Of a stretch of DNA of 40,235 nucleotides, positions 1 through 8,283 are shown in pieces. The notes under the pieces were generated by a model. That model was not told the DNA's origin, made no database searches, and saw nothing but the letters and a program-made list of their open reading frames with translations. The DNA is taken from contig CALWKC010000026.1 of the NCBI GenBank assembly GCA_944381165.1, positions 1 through 40,235 of the forward strand, in the 5' to 3' direction. Both the position numbers and the translations under genes were made by a program. This stretch comes from an uncultured Lachnospira sp. GTDB taxonomy: Bacteria > Bacillota > Clostridia > Lachnospirales > Lachnospiraceae. The stretch's first letter is position 1, and every line of letters starts with the position of its first letter.

Positions 1-78
1 GTTTCAGGGCGTCCGTTATGCTCTGCACAGCGTCCGCTCTGAAACGCATCGGAGTCCGCTGAGCTCCGCAGAATGCAT
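1..78. repeat. GC-rich tandem hairpins at the left edge
   Basis: GTTTCAG (1-7) pairs with CTGAAAC (38-44), and CGGAG (50-54) pairs with CTCCG (64-68) around a 9-nt loop. The octamer core GCGTCCG also occurs twice in direct orientation (9-15 and 31-37). The first hairpin may start outside the window. There is no T-tract, so this is not a terminator. It resembles in style the hairpin cluster between dxs and tlyA. Confidence 0.4.
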
Positions 79-213
79 TTTAAGAATAAAAATTATTCAG
101 CGGCTAAAAAGATGTATGATAAAGGTATATATATGAGCTTTATAGAAGCGAGAGCTGTTGATTATGACGGAGTGTTGGAGCGTTCTTTTGATGAAATATG
201 GAATATGAAATAA
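73..213 (+). CDS. small ORF of 47 codons, possible gene remnant
   Basis: This reading frame runs from ATG 73 to TAA 211 and encodes a charged, aromatic-rich 46-residue peptide that ends SFDEIWNMK. No SD lies at the usual distance: the nearest GGAG is 18 nt upstream, inside a hairpin. An in-frame TGA at 40-42 blocks extension to the window edge. The composition looks coding rather than random, so it may be the tail of an older gene truncated by the hairpin DNA before it. I do not recognise it. If it is not real, bases 1-360 hold only hairpins, a terminator and a short tandem repeat. Confidence 0.3.
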   Translation: MHFKNKNYSAAKKMYDKGIYMSFIEARAVDYDGVLERSFDEIWNMK

Positions 214-240
214 CGATAACTTAAAACTAAAAACAACAAA

Positions 241-274
241 CGCCTCAGCGGCATTAAAACCGCTGAGGCGTTTT
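241..274. terminator. strong bidirectional Rho-independent terminator
   Basis: An 11-bp perfect GC-rich stem, CGCCTCAGCGG (241-251) with CCGCTGAGGCG (260-270), has an 8-nt loop and is followed by TTTT on the plus strand. The minus strand reads into a T-rich run (complement of 226-240), so it also serves the polysaccharide deacetylase gene that ends at 361. Confidence 0.9.
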
Positions 275-278
275 CAGC

Positions 279-330
279 TTTAATTAAAATGCAAAACAGG
301 CAAATTTAATTAAAAATACAAAACAGGAAA
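279..330. repeat. two-copy tandem repeat, 26 bp units
   Basis: Units 279-304 and 305-330 are near-identical AT-rich copies, each containing TTTAATTAAAA followed by CAAAACAGG, with only a few differences. They sit in the 3' untranslated region of the minus-strand deacetylase gene, between its stop and the terminator. This is a simple local duplication with no visible function. Confidence 0.6.
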
Positions 331-360
331 AGCCTCATAATATTTATTTAAATGATATAT

Positions 361-1230
361 CTACAGCTTAACCAGTGTTCCGCCCTTTACTTCAACGCAT
401 TGATTATCATTTACGGTGAGCCATGCGGAAGCGGCAGACGGATTGTATACGAAGCTGTTGTCTGCGGCGAACTGAAGGCGGTTAAAGACCTCGTTGTAGT
501 CAACAATTTCGATATTAGTTGCGTACCAGATGTCGTCCTGACCGGAAATCATTTCACAGAATTCTTCGATAATGTTCCAGTTTTGGTTGCGCTCAAACTC
601 GAAACTGTGTCCCCACACATACATCATATAAAGATACTGTTTTTTCTTGAGTGACATAAACTTTTGACCGAATTCTTTCAGGTGATGATTGTGGTGGCAG
701 GTAGGAAGCCAGCGCATATAGTCGTCAGGCATACCAAAGCCGTTCTCATCGCCAAGAAGGATAGGTCCCTCTGCATATTGTGCGTTGGTCTCGGCACTGC
801 AAACGGCAGAATATTTGTCGGCGGCAACGCGTCCATAGACAATGCCGAGATTTTTTGCAATGTCTACGCATCGGTCGTCACATGAGCCGTTTGGATAGGC
901 AATTCCGCGCACAGGGTATCCGAAAACCTTTTCAATTTCAAGTTTGTCATTGTACATTTCATAGAGAATTTCTGTTGAGGAACATCTGGCGATAGTAGGG
1001 TGCGTATAAGTATGTACGGCAACTTCATGCCCTTCATACAGAGATTTCCATTCATCTTTAGGAATGCGGTTGGACATATCTGTAAGGCCTGAGTTGAGAT
1101 TAAAAGTGGCCTTTATTCCGTATTTATTAAAAATTTCAACCAGCCGTCTGTCCTCAACCTTACCGTCGTCGTAGCTCAGTGTGAGAACTTTGTTTTTTCC
1201 GCCGGGAAATGCTTTATATATTTTATTCAT
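361..1230 (-). CDS. polysaccharide deacetylase family protein (NodB domain)
   Basis: A 289-residue carbohydrate esterase 4-type protein. The NodB motifs are visible in order: SYDDG near residues 19-23 (motif 1; the family usually has TFDDG), HTYTH near 73-77 (metal-binding H-x3-H, motif 2) and RGIAYPNG (motif 3). Such enzymes remove acetyl groups from N-acetylated sugars in peptidoglycan, chitin or exopolysaccharide; the substrate here cannot be told. There is no signal peptide or membrane segment, which is unusual for a cell-wall enzyme and suggests a cytoplasmic or non-classical role. The start is supported by GGAGG at 1237-1241. It lies downstream of the carboxypeptidase gene on the same strand but has its own promoter. 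Confidence 0.85.
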   Translation of the reverse strand: MNKIYKAFPGGKNKVLTLSYDDGKVEDRRLVEIFNKYGIKATFNLNSGLTDMSNRIPKDEWKSLYEGHEVAVHTYTHPTIARCSSTEILYEMYNDKLEIEKVFGYPVRGIAYPNGSCDDRCVDIAKNLGIVYGRVAADKYSAVCSAETNAQYAEGPILLGDENGFGMPDDYMRWLPTCHHNHHLKEFGQKFMSLKKKQYLYMMYVWGHSFEFERNQNWNIIEEFCEMISGQDDIWYATNIEIVDYNEVFNRLQFAADNSFVYNPSAASAWLTVNDNQCVEVKGGTLVKL

Positions 1231-1276
1231 TGTATTCCTCCGTACCTGTGTATTTTCTGTACAAAACAGTCAATTA

Positions 1277-1305
1277 ATTATATTACATCTGATTTTATTT
1301 GTCGA
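1277..1305 (-). promoter_or_regulatory. sigma-A type promoter for the polysaccharide deacetylase
   Basis: On the minus strand, -35 TCGACA (1300-1305) and -10 TATAAT (1277-1282) are separated by exactly 17 bp. Transcription would start near 1270, about 40 nt before the ATG. The -35 lies just inside the end of the upstream carboxypeptidase gene. On the plus strand the -35 is overlapped by TTTGTCGAG (1298-1306), one base from the 0A-box consensus TTTGTCGAA. Confidence 0.6.
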
Positions 1306-2779
1306 GAAACAGATACTGATTTATTAAGTTTTTTAAATAAAAAAAGTAAGTTTTTTTCCTGACCGTATTTCCGGCAATTACAGGAACGCTGTAAAATTTA
1401 TTATCGTTAATGTAAACGCAGACTTCTCCGACCTGTTCGTTTTCAAGAACAGGCGCGCACAAGCCGCTTTTGAGACGCACTGAGACATTTACTTTGTCAT
1501 TGCTGCAAAGCAGCGCCGTGAAACCGTCGTTATTTGCCGTTTTAAGCGATAACGTGCTGGGGACGGCATCCTCAATCTGTATATCCTCCAGAGCGAAATC
1601 CGGGTCAAGTATAGAAGCAGGAAAATAGTTTGCCCTGCCGTAATCCAGCAGCTTTTTTGCATCCTTCCACTTGTAATTTTTATTATTTGGCCAGCCGCAC
1701 GCAAGTAAAGCTACAATAAAAGTCCTGCCGCCACATTGGTAGGCGCAGATATAGCAGTAGCCTGCGTCACCTGTGAAACCGGTTTTTCCGGAAATAATAT
1801 TGTCGTACATGTCAAGAAATGCGTTGGCGTTTGAGATGCTGTAGCTCTTGTAGGAAGAGGAAACAGAGCCGTTGTCGGTTATTTTGGATGAGGTGAAAGA
1901 ATGATTTCTTGCCTGCGTCACAGATAAAAAATCCGTATTTTTAATACAGTATGACATTATAACGGCAAGGTCTTTGGGCGTTGTAGAGTGGACTCCCGTC
2001 TCGTCCTGTGCGTCAAGTCCGTTTGGTGTTATAAAATAAGTGTTTTCGCATCCGAGCTGTCTTGCCTTTTCATTCATAAGAGAGGCGAACAGATGAACAA
2101 GCATTTTTGAATTTTCGGTGGATAAGGTTTTAAGCAGATAATGAGAGGTATCATCAGAATTATTTTCCGAAGCATTGGTGTCAAATATAAATGAATAGTC
2201 TTCCGCTGAGAGCCCTAGAGACTCAAGAGACGGAACTTTTTTAGCATAGTCTTCCGATGAAATATTATAGAGATAGTAAAGCGCAACATTTTCGGCAATG
2301 ATTACGGCAGTATCGTTGTGTGATTTCAGCATAAGGGAATAAAGCAAATCGTTCAGTGAAAAAATTTCACCCGACACCGCATTGAGCTGTACATCGGGCA
2401 TTGACGCGGCATAAGGGGAAGTCACACATTTCATTTCGGGCGGAGCGTACTCAAGGGCAAGAATGCATGTCATTATTTTGGTTGTGCTTGCCATTGGAGC
2501 GGCTGTCTCCTCATTTTTTCCGTACAGAACTCTTCCTGTGTCACCGTCAAGCAGAACGGCATATTTAGCGTAAAGACTGTCCGGTACGGACACATTTGAC
2601 GACGATTCAGACAGAACTGATACAGACGATAAGTCGTTTTGTTCTGACTGTAAATCGGAAACAGCCCCGGCAGACACATATGCTGCATAAGAGGAAAATG
2701 TGGTATGAAAACATATAAATAATGCCGTCAGCACATATAATAAATTTTTTGTTAAAATATTCTTTTTAATCTTTGACAT
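1295..2779 (-). CDS. D-alanyl-D-alanine carboxypeptidase (DacF/PBP5 type)
   Basis: A secreted serine peptidase that trims the terminal D-Ala from peptidoglycan pentapeptides. With the ATG at 2779 it has 494 residues: an N-terminal signal/anchor (about 11-33), a Ser-rich linker (about 41-68), then the S11 active-site motifs S98-T-T-K101, S153-H-N155 and K332-T-G334, and a C-terminal beta domain ending in a basic aromatic segment. A Ser/Asn/Asp-rich insertion of roughly 60 residues (about 168-228) follows the SxN motif and makes it longer than usual DacF proteins (about 390-420, family knowledge). A GTG at 2842 would add 21 residues but has no SD and would bury the signal peptide; the chosen ATG also lacks a good SD. 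Confidence 0.9.
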   Translation of the reverse strand: MSKIKKNILTKNLLYVLTALFICFHTTFSSYAAYVSAGAVSDLQSEQNDLSSVSVLSESSSNVSVPDSLYAKYAVLLDGDTGRVLYGKNEETAAPMASTTKIMTCILALEYAPPEMKCVTSPYAASMPDVQLNAVSGEIFSLNDLLYSLMLKSHNDTAVIIAENVALYYLYNISSEDYAKKVPSLESLGLSAEDYSFIFDTNASENNSDDTSHYLLKTLSTENSKMLVHLFASLMNEKARQLGCENTYFITPNGLDAQDETGVHSTTPKDLAVIMSYCIKNTDFLSVTQARNHSFTSSKITDNGSVSSSYKSYSISNANAFLDMYDNIISGKTGFTGDAGYCYICAYQCGGRTFIVALLACGWPNNKNYKWKDAKKLLDYGRANYFPASILDPDFALEDIQIEDAVPSTLSLKTANNDGFTALLCSNDKVNVSVRLKSGLCAPVLENEQVGEVCVYINDNKFYSVPVIAGNTVRKKTYFFYLKNLINQYLFLDK

Positions 2780-2799
2780 ACACAAAATTCTGTTATAAT
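2773..2799 (+). promoter_or_regulatory. extended -10 promoter for the ABC exporter operon
   Basis: TTGACA (2773-2778) and TATAAT (2794-2799) are separated by 15 bp. The short spacer is compensated by an extended -10 (TGT immediately before TATAAT). The predicted leader is about 84 nt. The -35 overlaps the ATG (2777-2779) of the divergent carboxypeptidase gene. Confidence 0.65.
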
Positions 2800-2889
2800 G
2801 ATTATTAGTATATGTATGCGGTAAATCGGCTGAAATATGCACGGTAAATACAACTGAACAACTGAATTATACGAAAGGAAATAGTGCTG

Positions 2890-3591
2890 ATGAGTTATAT
2901 TGAGTTTAACAATGTAAAGAAAATATATAAAATGGGTGATGTCAAGATAAAGGCGCTTGCCGGGGCAAACTTTACTGTTGAAAAGGGTGAATTTGCCGTG
3001 ATTGCGGGGCCGAGCGGTGCGGGAAAGAGCACGATTCTCAATCTGCTTGGCGGTATGGACACAGTTACTACCGGAGAGATAATTGTAGACGGACAGCATA
3101 TAAACGAGTTCAGCCAGAAACAGCTCACGGCTTACAGACGCTATGACATAGGCTTTGTGTTTCAGTTTTATAATCTTGTTCAAAATCTTACAGCAAGAGA
3201 AAATGTAGAACTGGCAGCCCAGATTTGCAAAAATCCTCTCGACATAGACGAGACGATAGACGCAGTCGGACTGAAAGACAGAAAGGGGAATTTTCCGGCG
3301 CAGCTTTCCGGCGGCGAGCAGCAGAGAGTTGCAATCGCAAGGGCGCTTGCCAAAAATCCCAAGCTGCTTCTGTGTGACGAGCCTACCGGCGCGCTCGACT
3401 ATCAGACAGGAAAGGCGGTGCTCAAGCTTCTGCAGGAGACCTGTATAAAAAGAGGTGTGACTGTGGTGGTTATAACGCATAATCTTGCGCTTACGCCTAT
3501 GGGTAATAAAGTAATACGGGTAAAGAACGGTATGGTATCGAATATTGAGATTAACGACAATCCTGTTCCGATAGATGAGATAGAGTGGTAA
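2890..3591 (+). CDS. ABC transporter ATP-binding protein (MacB/LolD type)
   Basis: A 233-residue ATPase that would power the FtsX-type permease encoded next. All nucleotide-binding motifs are present in order: Walker [10 protein letters not shown]-loop in FQFYNL, signature [15 protein letters not shown], Walker [13 protein letters not shown] and the switch His in VVITHN. The frame is open from GTG 2884, but the SD GAAAGGA (2874-2880) fits ATG 2890 better. It is the first gene of a two-gene operon. Family members export peptides, lipids or antibiotics, or act mechanically on the cell wall; the substrate is unknown here. Confidence 0.92.
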   Translation: MSYIEFNNVKKIYKMGDVKIKALAGANFTVEKGEFAVIAGPSGAGKSTILNLLGGMDTVTTGEIIVDGQHINEFSQKQLTAYRRYDIGFVFQFYNLVQNLTARENVELAAQICKNPLDIDETIDAVGLKDRKGNFPAQLSGGEQQRVAIARALAKNPKLLLCDEPTGALDYQTGKAVLKLLQETCIKRGVTVVVITHNLALTPMGNKVIRVKNGMVSNIEINDNPVPIDEIEW

Positions 3592-3664
3592 TTTTGCAGA
3601 CGGCAGCATTATTTTGCAGGTCGTATATTATCTCGCGGCAGGTGAGCGTTTTTGGAGGAAATTT

Positions 3665-6376
3665 ATGGGAAAAATGGTTGTTAAAGATACGTTCAGAGAA
3701 ATAAAAAATTCGTTTGGGCGTTTTTTTGCGATTTTTGCAATAGTTGCTATCGGTGTAGCGTTCTTTGCGGGCGTTACAGCGTCATCAGAGGATATGAAAC
3801 ATTCCTCTGACTGCTATTATGACGAGTATAATCTTATGGATTTGAGAATACTGTCGGGAGTGGGATTTACAGATGAGGATATTGACGCGATACGAAATAC
3901 CGAGGGTGTTGAAGGCTTGTTTGCGACTCACACGATTGATGCGGTTACAAAAATAGACGGGACTCAGTCTACTGTGCGTGTCATGACAGTTCCGGATGAT
4001 AATCTCACTGATGACAACAAGGATTACATAAACAGGCTTCGCATAAAAGAGGGCAGGCTGCCTGAAAAGGAAGGCGAATGTGTTATACGTTATTCGGAAT
4101 TTTATCAGGAAAAGATAGAGATAGGTGATGTCATTACACTATCTTCGGGAAACGACAGCGATATTTCAGACAGTTTGAAGACGGATGAGTATGAGGTTGT
4201 CGGAATTGTGTATACGCCTTATTATGTGAGCTACGATATAGGGCAGAGTAATGTCGGAAACGGAAGCGTGGGTTTTTGTATAATGGTGACTGACAGCAGC
4301 TTTGCTCAGGAATACTACACGGAGGTATTTGCAACGGTAGAGGGTGCTAAAGAGCTCGATACATATTCCGATGAGTATTTTGATTTGGTGGGAGAGACAA
4401 AGGAGCGTATTGAGGATGCGGCAGAGGAGAGACTTGACGCAAGAGTTCAGTCTGTGAAGGATGATATTGAGTCGGAGCGCCGGAAAACTATAGATGAAAT
4501 ATATGAAAACGTGAGGACAGAGGTAAGAGAGCAGCTCTATGAGCAATACAGCATGTATTACCCGGGGATTGACGTTTCGTCTATGATTGAGCCGCAGATA
4601 GAGAGTATAGTGCAGGAAAATATAAACAATCTCGACCTGACTGAAATTAATGAACAATTTGACAGGGCAGAGGAGGAAGCTATTGAGAACGGCGACTGGC
4701 AATGGTATGTTCTTGACCGCAATTCACACTATTCGTTCAGGGATTACGAGTCGAGCGCCGACAGAATGAATGCTATTGCTGTTGTGTTTCCTATGTTTTT
4801 CATTCTGGTTGCAGCGCTTGTGTGCCTTACTACAATGACGAGAATGGTTGACGAACAGCGCGGGCTCATAGGGACTTATAAGGCGCTGGGGTATGGGAAG
4901 ACAGCCATAGCCATGAAATTTGTCCTTTATTCGTTCATAGCTTCGATAACAGGCGGAATACTTGGATGTATTGTGGGCTTAAGGCTGTTTCCGGCGATTA
5001 TCTATGACTGCTGGAACATAATATATTATATGCCGGCAATTCAGTATGCCGACCACTGGCTGCTCTCTATAATTGCCATAGTTTCACTGGTGCTGGTTAT
5101 TGTGGCTGCAACTGTGGCTGCATGTGTGAACGAGCTTGCAGAGGTGCCTTCACAGCTCATGCGTCCTAAGTCACCTAAAAAGGGCAAAAAGATATTTCTT
5201 GAGCATATCGGTTTTATCTGGAAGAGACTCTCATTTTCCGGCAAGGTTACGGCGAGAAATATTTTCAGATATAAAAAGCGTTTCCTCATGACAGTTGTGG
5301 GAATAGCAGGCGGATGTGCGCTGATGTTTGCCGGATTTGGCATTAAGGACAGTATATCAGCTCTGATTGAGAAGCAGTATAATGAGATTATACAGTATGA
5401 TGTCAGCATAAAGTATGAAGGAGATGAAATACCGGAGACGGTAAATTCTGATTCAAGGTTTGAGAAGGCACTGACTATATGTGAATATACCTCTGACGTC
5501 GGCAATGCCGAGACGATTGATGATGCAGATAAGCAGCAGAGGGAGGATGTTTCAATCGAGGTTGTGGAAGATGCGCAGGCATTTAAAGACTATGTGCTTC
5601 TGAGGAAAAGAAATACCGATACAATCCATGAACTTGATGATGAGGGAGTTTGCATAACTGAGCAGCTTGCGGGAGATTTAAACGTAAAAGCCGGCGATAC
5701 GGTTTATATCACAGGCGAATCGGGGCAGAGAAAGCCTGTCCGTATATCGCATGTAGTTGAGATGTATACAAGCAGCAATATTTTTATGACCTCAGAATAT
5801 TATGAGAGCGTATTCGGAGAAGATTATGAGCCTAACTGCATATTAGGCATATTGGTCGACAGCAGCGAGGCGTCTGAAAATCAGATAGGAGAGGAATATC
5901 TTTTGATGAGCGGCGTTCGCGGAATGACATTTTTTACAGCTAACATCGAAAAGTTTAATAATATGATTTCATCGCTCAATCTTGTAACGTATGTTTTAAT
6001 TCTATCGGCAGCAGCGCTTACATTTGTCGTGCTTTATAATCTCACGAATGTAAATGTTTCAGAGAGAATACGGGAGATTGCGACTATAAAGGTGCTTGGA
6101 TTTTTTGATGCCGAGGTGGCGTCATATGTATACCGTGAGAATGTGGCGATTTCTGTGATAGGCTCAGCGGCAGGACTGGTGCTTGGCGTTTTTCTGCACC
6201 GCTATATAATGAAGACAGTGGAGATGGACAATGTTATGTTCGGAAACGCGGTAGAGCAGCTTTCATTTGTCTATGCTTTTGTACTCACAATGGTGTTCTC
6301 GCTTATAGTAAATCTTGTAATGTACCGGAAGCTCAAAAATATACCTATGGTAGAATCGCTTAAATCCGTAGAGTAA
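3665..6376 (+). CDS. ABC transporter permease, FtsX-like, duplicated
   Basis: A 903-residue membrane protein with the topology of large FtsX/MacB-type permeases. One membrane helix sits near residues 19-40, then a long extracytoplasmic region whose second half (about 250-345) is charged and heptad-like, probably coiled coil. Three helices follow (about 367-392, 415-445, 463-490), then a second helix-extracellular domain-three-helix unit with helices near 540-560, 768-792, 829-850 and 868-890. The start ATG 3665 follows GGAGG at 3654-3658; the open frame reaches back to 3614 without an SD. It forms the membrane half of the exporter with the preceding ATPase. No two-component system or substrate gene is adjacent to hint at its cargo. 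Confidence 0.88.
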   Translation: MGKMVVKDTFREIKNSFGRFFAIFAIVAIGVAFFAGVTASSEDMKHSSDCYYDEYNLMDLRILSGVGFTDEDIDAIRNTEGVEGLFATHTIDAVTKIDGTQSTVRVMTVPDDNLTDDNKDYINRLRIKEGRLPEKEGECVIRYSEFYQEKIEIGDVITLSSGNDSDISDSLKTDEYEVVGIVYTPYYVSYDIGQSNVGNGSVGFCIMVTDSSFAQEYYTEVFATVEGAKELDTYSDEYFDLVGETKERIEDAAEERLDARVQSVKDDIESERRKTIDEIYENVRTEVREQLYEQYSMYYPGIDVSSMIEPQIESIVQENINNLDLTEINEQFDRAEEEAIENGDWQWYVLDRNSHYSFRDYESSADRMNAIAVVFPMFFILVAALVCLTTMTRMVDEQRGLIGTYKALGYGKTAIAMKFVLYSFIASITGGILGCIVGLRLFPAIIYDCWNIIYYMPAIQYADHWLLSIIAIVSLVLVIVAATVAACVNELAEVPSQLMRPKSPKKGKKIFLEHIGFIWKRLSFSGKVTARNIFRYKKRFLMTVVGIAGGCALMFAGFGIKDSISALIEKQYNEIIQYDVSIKYEGDEIPETVNSDSRFEKALTICEYTSDVGNAETIDDADKQQREDVSIEVVEDAQAFKDYVLLRKRNTDTIHELDDEGVCITEQLAGDLNVKAGDTVYITGESGQRKPVRISHVVEMYTSSNIFMTSEYYESVFGEDYEPNCILGILVDSSEASENQIGEEYLLMSGVRGMTFFTANIEKFNNMISSLNLVTYVLILSAAALTFVVLYNLTNVNVSERIREIATIKVLGFFDAEVASYVYRENVAISVIGSAAGLVLGVFLHRYIMKTVEMDNVMFGNAVEQLSFVYAFVLTMVFSLIVNLVMYRKLKNIPMVESLKSVE

Positions 6377-6462
6377 CCGGGGAGCTGTATCATCGGGGGG
6401 CTTTTATCTTAATTGGGAAATTATGCAGGGATTTCCTGTGAAACAAAAAAATATCATATCAG

Positions 6463-6511
6463 GGACTGGCTGTTCATATATTGTGAAAAACAGGAACAAC
6501 CAGTCCTTTTT
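6463..6511 (+). terminator. Rho-independent terminator after the ABC operon
   Basis: GGACTGGCTGTTC (6463-6475) pairs with GAACAACCAGTCC (6494-6506) with one C-A mismatch, followed by TTTTT (6507-6511). It separates the ABC exporter from the spoIIIA operon. Confidence 0.85.
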
Positions 6512-6552
6512 ATGTGCTTTCGTGCGCATAAATCAGGACATGGAAAGGAGCA

Positions 6553-7458
6553 ATGAACAAACTAAAACAGATTACATGTATACTGCCGGAGCGGATACGC
6601 CGTGTTATAGAGTCTGAATTTTCAAGCGGGTGCATAGAATTTGACAGGCTCACGGAGATAAGAATAAGGGTGGAGAGACCTCTGATGCTCATGTTTAATC
6701 CCGGAGGCGAGCGTATATATGAGCAGTTAAGGATTACACCGGATGACATAGCGTATATGATTCAGATGATAACGCGCTATTCAATGTATGCATATCAGGA
6801 TAATATACGTCAGGGCTATGTCACAATAAGCGGCGGACACCGCGTGGGACTTATAGGGCAGACAATGGCGGATAAGGGCAGGATATGCGGTCAGAAATAC
6901 ATATCATTTATGAATATCCGTGTTGCTCACGAGGTGATAGGCTGCGCTGATAAGCTTATGGATTTTATATGCGACGGCAGTTTTAAAAACACGCTGCTCA
7001 TCTCTCCGCCGGGCTGCGGAAAAACAACTCTGCTGCGCGATATAGTGAGACATATTTCATACGGAAAAAAATGCCGTCCGATGAAGGTGGCTCTGGTGGA
7101 TGAAAGGTCTGAAATTGCAGCGTGCCATGTAGGAATACCTCAAAATGACATAGGCCCCAGAACAGATGTAATGGATATGGGGCTTAAGGCGGAGGGGATG
7201 CTTATGCTGGTGCGCTCTATGTCACCGGAGGTGATAGCGGTTGATGAGCTCGGAGGACGTAAGGATATGGAAGCCGTAAGACAGATAATCTGCTGCGGGT
7301 GCAAGGTTTTGGCCTCAGTTCACGGATACAGCATAAAAGACTGTTATAAGCGTCCGGAATTGATACCTCTGCTCGGAGCTAACGGATTTGAGCGGGCGGT
7401 GGTAATATCCGACAGGCTCGGGGCCGGAACGATTGAGGAGGAGAGAAAGCTTGAATGA
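6553..7458 (+). CDS. spoIIIAA: stage III sporulation protein AA (SpoIIIAA), ATPase
   Basis: A 301-residue AAA/secretion-type ATPase, the predicted motor of the SpoIIIA-SpoIIQ channel that links mother cell and forespore. Walker A SPPGCGKTTLL lies near residues 152-162, followed by VALVDERSEIA and the Walker B-like VIAVDELGG. The ATG at 6553 has AAGGAG only 2 nt upstream, unusually close, but no better start exists and the length matches the family. The gene overlaps spoIIIAB. In Bacillus the operon is transcribed by sigma-E in the mother cell; I see no convincing sigma-E promoter in 6507-6552, only a CATAAAT at 6529-6535 that could be a poor -10. Confidence 0.95.
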   Translation: MNKLKQITCILPERIRRVIESEFSSGCIEFDRLTEIRIRVERPLMLMFNPGGERIYEQLRITPDDIAYMIQMITRYSMYAYQDNIRQGYVTISGGHRVGLIGQTMADKGRICGQKYISFMNIRVAHEVIGCADKLMDFICDGSFKNTLLISPPGCGKTTLLRDIVRHISYGKKCRPMKVALVDERSEIAACHVGIPQNDIGPRTDVMDMGLKAEGMLMLVRSMSPEVIAVDELGGRKDMEAVRQIICCGCKVLASVHGYSIKDCYKRPELIPLLGANGFERAVVISDRLGAGTIEEERKLE

Positions 7459-7990
7459 GGTTATTATACTGAAAATTGCAGGGGCAGTTCTTATACTTGC
7501 CGCATCGTCGTTTCTTGGATTATATCTTGGAACGGTGAACAAGCTGCGCATTAAGAGGCTTAGAGAGCTTGAAAATTCATGGACGCTCGCGGCAGGCGAG
7601 ATACGTTTCGGAATAAGCAGTCTTCCTGAGGTGTTCAGAAATATTGCCGTGCAGAACAGGGATGAGTATATAAAAAATTTTTATGAGACTATGTATAAAA
7701 GCATGGCGTCTTTAGATACAAAAGAAAGCTTTGATGTGTTATGGGAAAAGGCTGTGAGGGAAAAGCTTTCCGGAAACTGTCTGACAGGTGACGACTGCCG
7801 GCTGGTTGCAGAGTTCGGGAGTATTCCTCTTCATCTTGACACAGCTATGCAGCTCCAGTTTATAGAACGTCTGGTGCAGCAGCTTGAGACAGTAATAAAT
7901 CAGGCACAGGATGAAATTTCGGTAAAATGCCGTATATACAGATGCGTTGGAGTTGCTGCCGGAATATTTTTGGTGCTTGTTCTGATATGA
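7451..7990 (+). CDS. spoIIIAB: stage III sporulation protein AB (SpoIIIAB), TTG start
   Basis: A 179-residue mother-cell membrane protein of the SpoIIIA channel, related to type II secretion system F proteins. A hydrophobic N-terminal helix (IILKIAGAVLILAASSFLGL) and a C-terminal helix (CVGVAAGIFLVLVLI) frame a helical domain. The start is taken as TTG 7451, which has GAGGAGGAGAG at 7435-7445 ahead of it; it overlaps the spoIIIAA stop by 8 bp, implying translational coupling. An upstream in-frame TTG (7433) has no SD. Its length with this start is close to the Bacillus protein. Confidence 0.92.
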   Translation: MNEVIILKIAGAVLILAASSFLGLYLGTVNKLRIKRLRELENSWTLAAGEIRFGISSLPEVFRNIAVQNRDEYIKNFYETMYKSMASLDTKESFDVLWEKAVREKLSGNCLTGDDCRLVAEFGSIPLHLDTAMQLQFIERLVQQLETVINQAQDEISVKCRIYRCVGVAAGIFLVLVLI

Positions 7991-8051
7991 CTTGTAAATA
8001 TCAGGGATAACGGCAGGAGGACTTTTTATATTAGTCAGCAGGGAGGAAAGT

Positions 8052-8246
8052 GTGGAAGTTAGTCTGATTTTTAAAATTGCTGCGGTTGGCATACTGGTTT
8101 CAGTGCTCAGTCAGGTCCTGAAACACAGCGGGCGCGAAGAACATGCGTTTCTGACAAGCCTTGCCGGCCTGTTGCTGGTGCTGTACTGGATTGTGCCTAT
8201 AATTGTTGATTTGTTTGAAAATATGAAAAAACTGTTTGATTTTTAG
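8052..8246 (+). CDS. spoIIIAC: stage III sporulation protein AC (SpoIIIAC), GTG start
   Basis: A 64-residue protein made mostly of two membrane helices (about 4-22 and 36-57) joined by a charged turn, the normal size and topology of SpoIIIAC. It starts at GTG 8052 behind GGAGG (8042-8046). A 61-nt gap separates it from spoIIIAB. It is a small integral component of the mother-cell half of the feeding tube. Confidence 0.93.
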   Translation: MEVSLIFKIAAVGILVSVLSQVLKHSGREEHAFLTSLAGLLLVLYWIVPIIVDLFENMKKLFDF

Positions 8247-8283
8247 TGTTGTATGCAGGAAAAGCAAAGGGATGGGGATTAAA

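Noticed and set aside
1251-1263. 13-mer TATTTTCTGTACA shared by the deacetylase leader and the spo0A spacer palindrome
   Set aside because: Only half of the palindrome is present at 1251 and a 13-mer match is expected by chance in 40 kb of AT-rich DNA.
2752-3609. 285-codon open frame on the minus strand opposite the ABC ATPase gene
   Set aside because: It is fully antisense to a gene with all ABC motifs, has no SD and an implausible Cys/Tyr/Ile-rich composition; a shadow frame.
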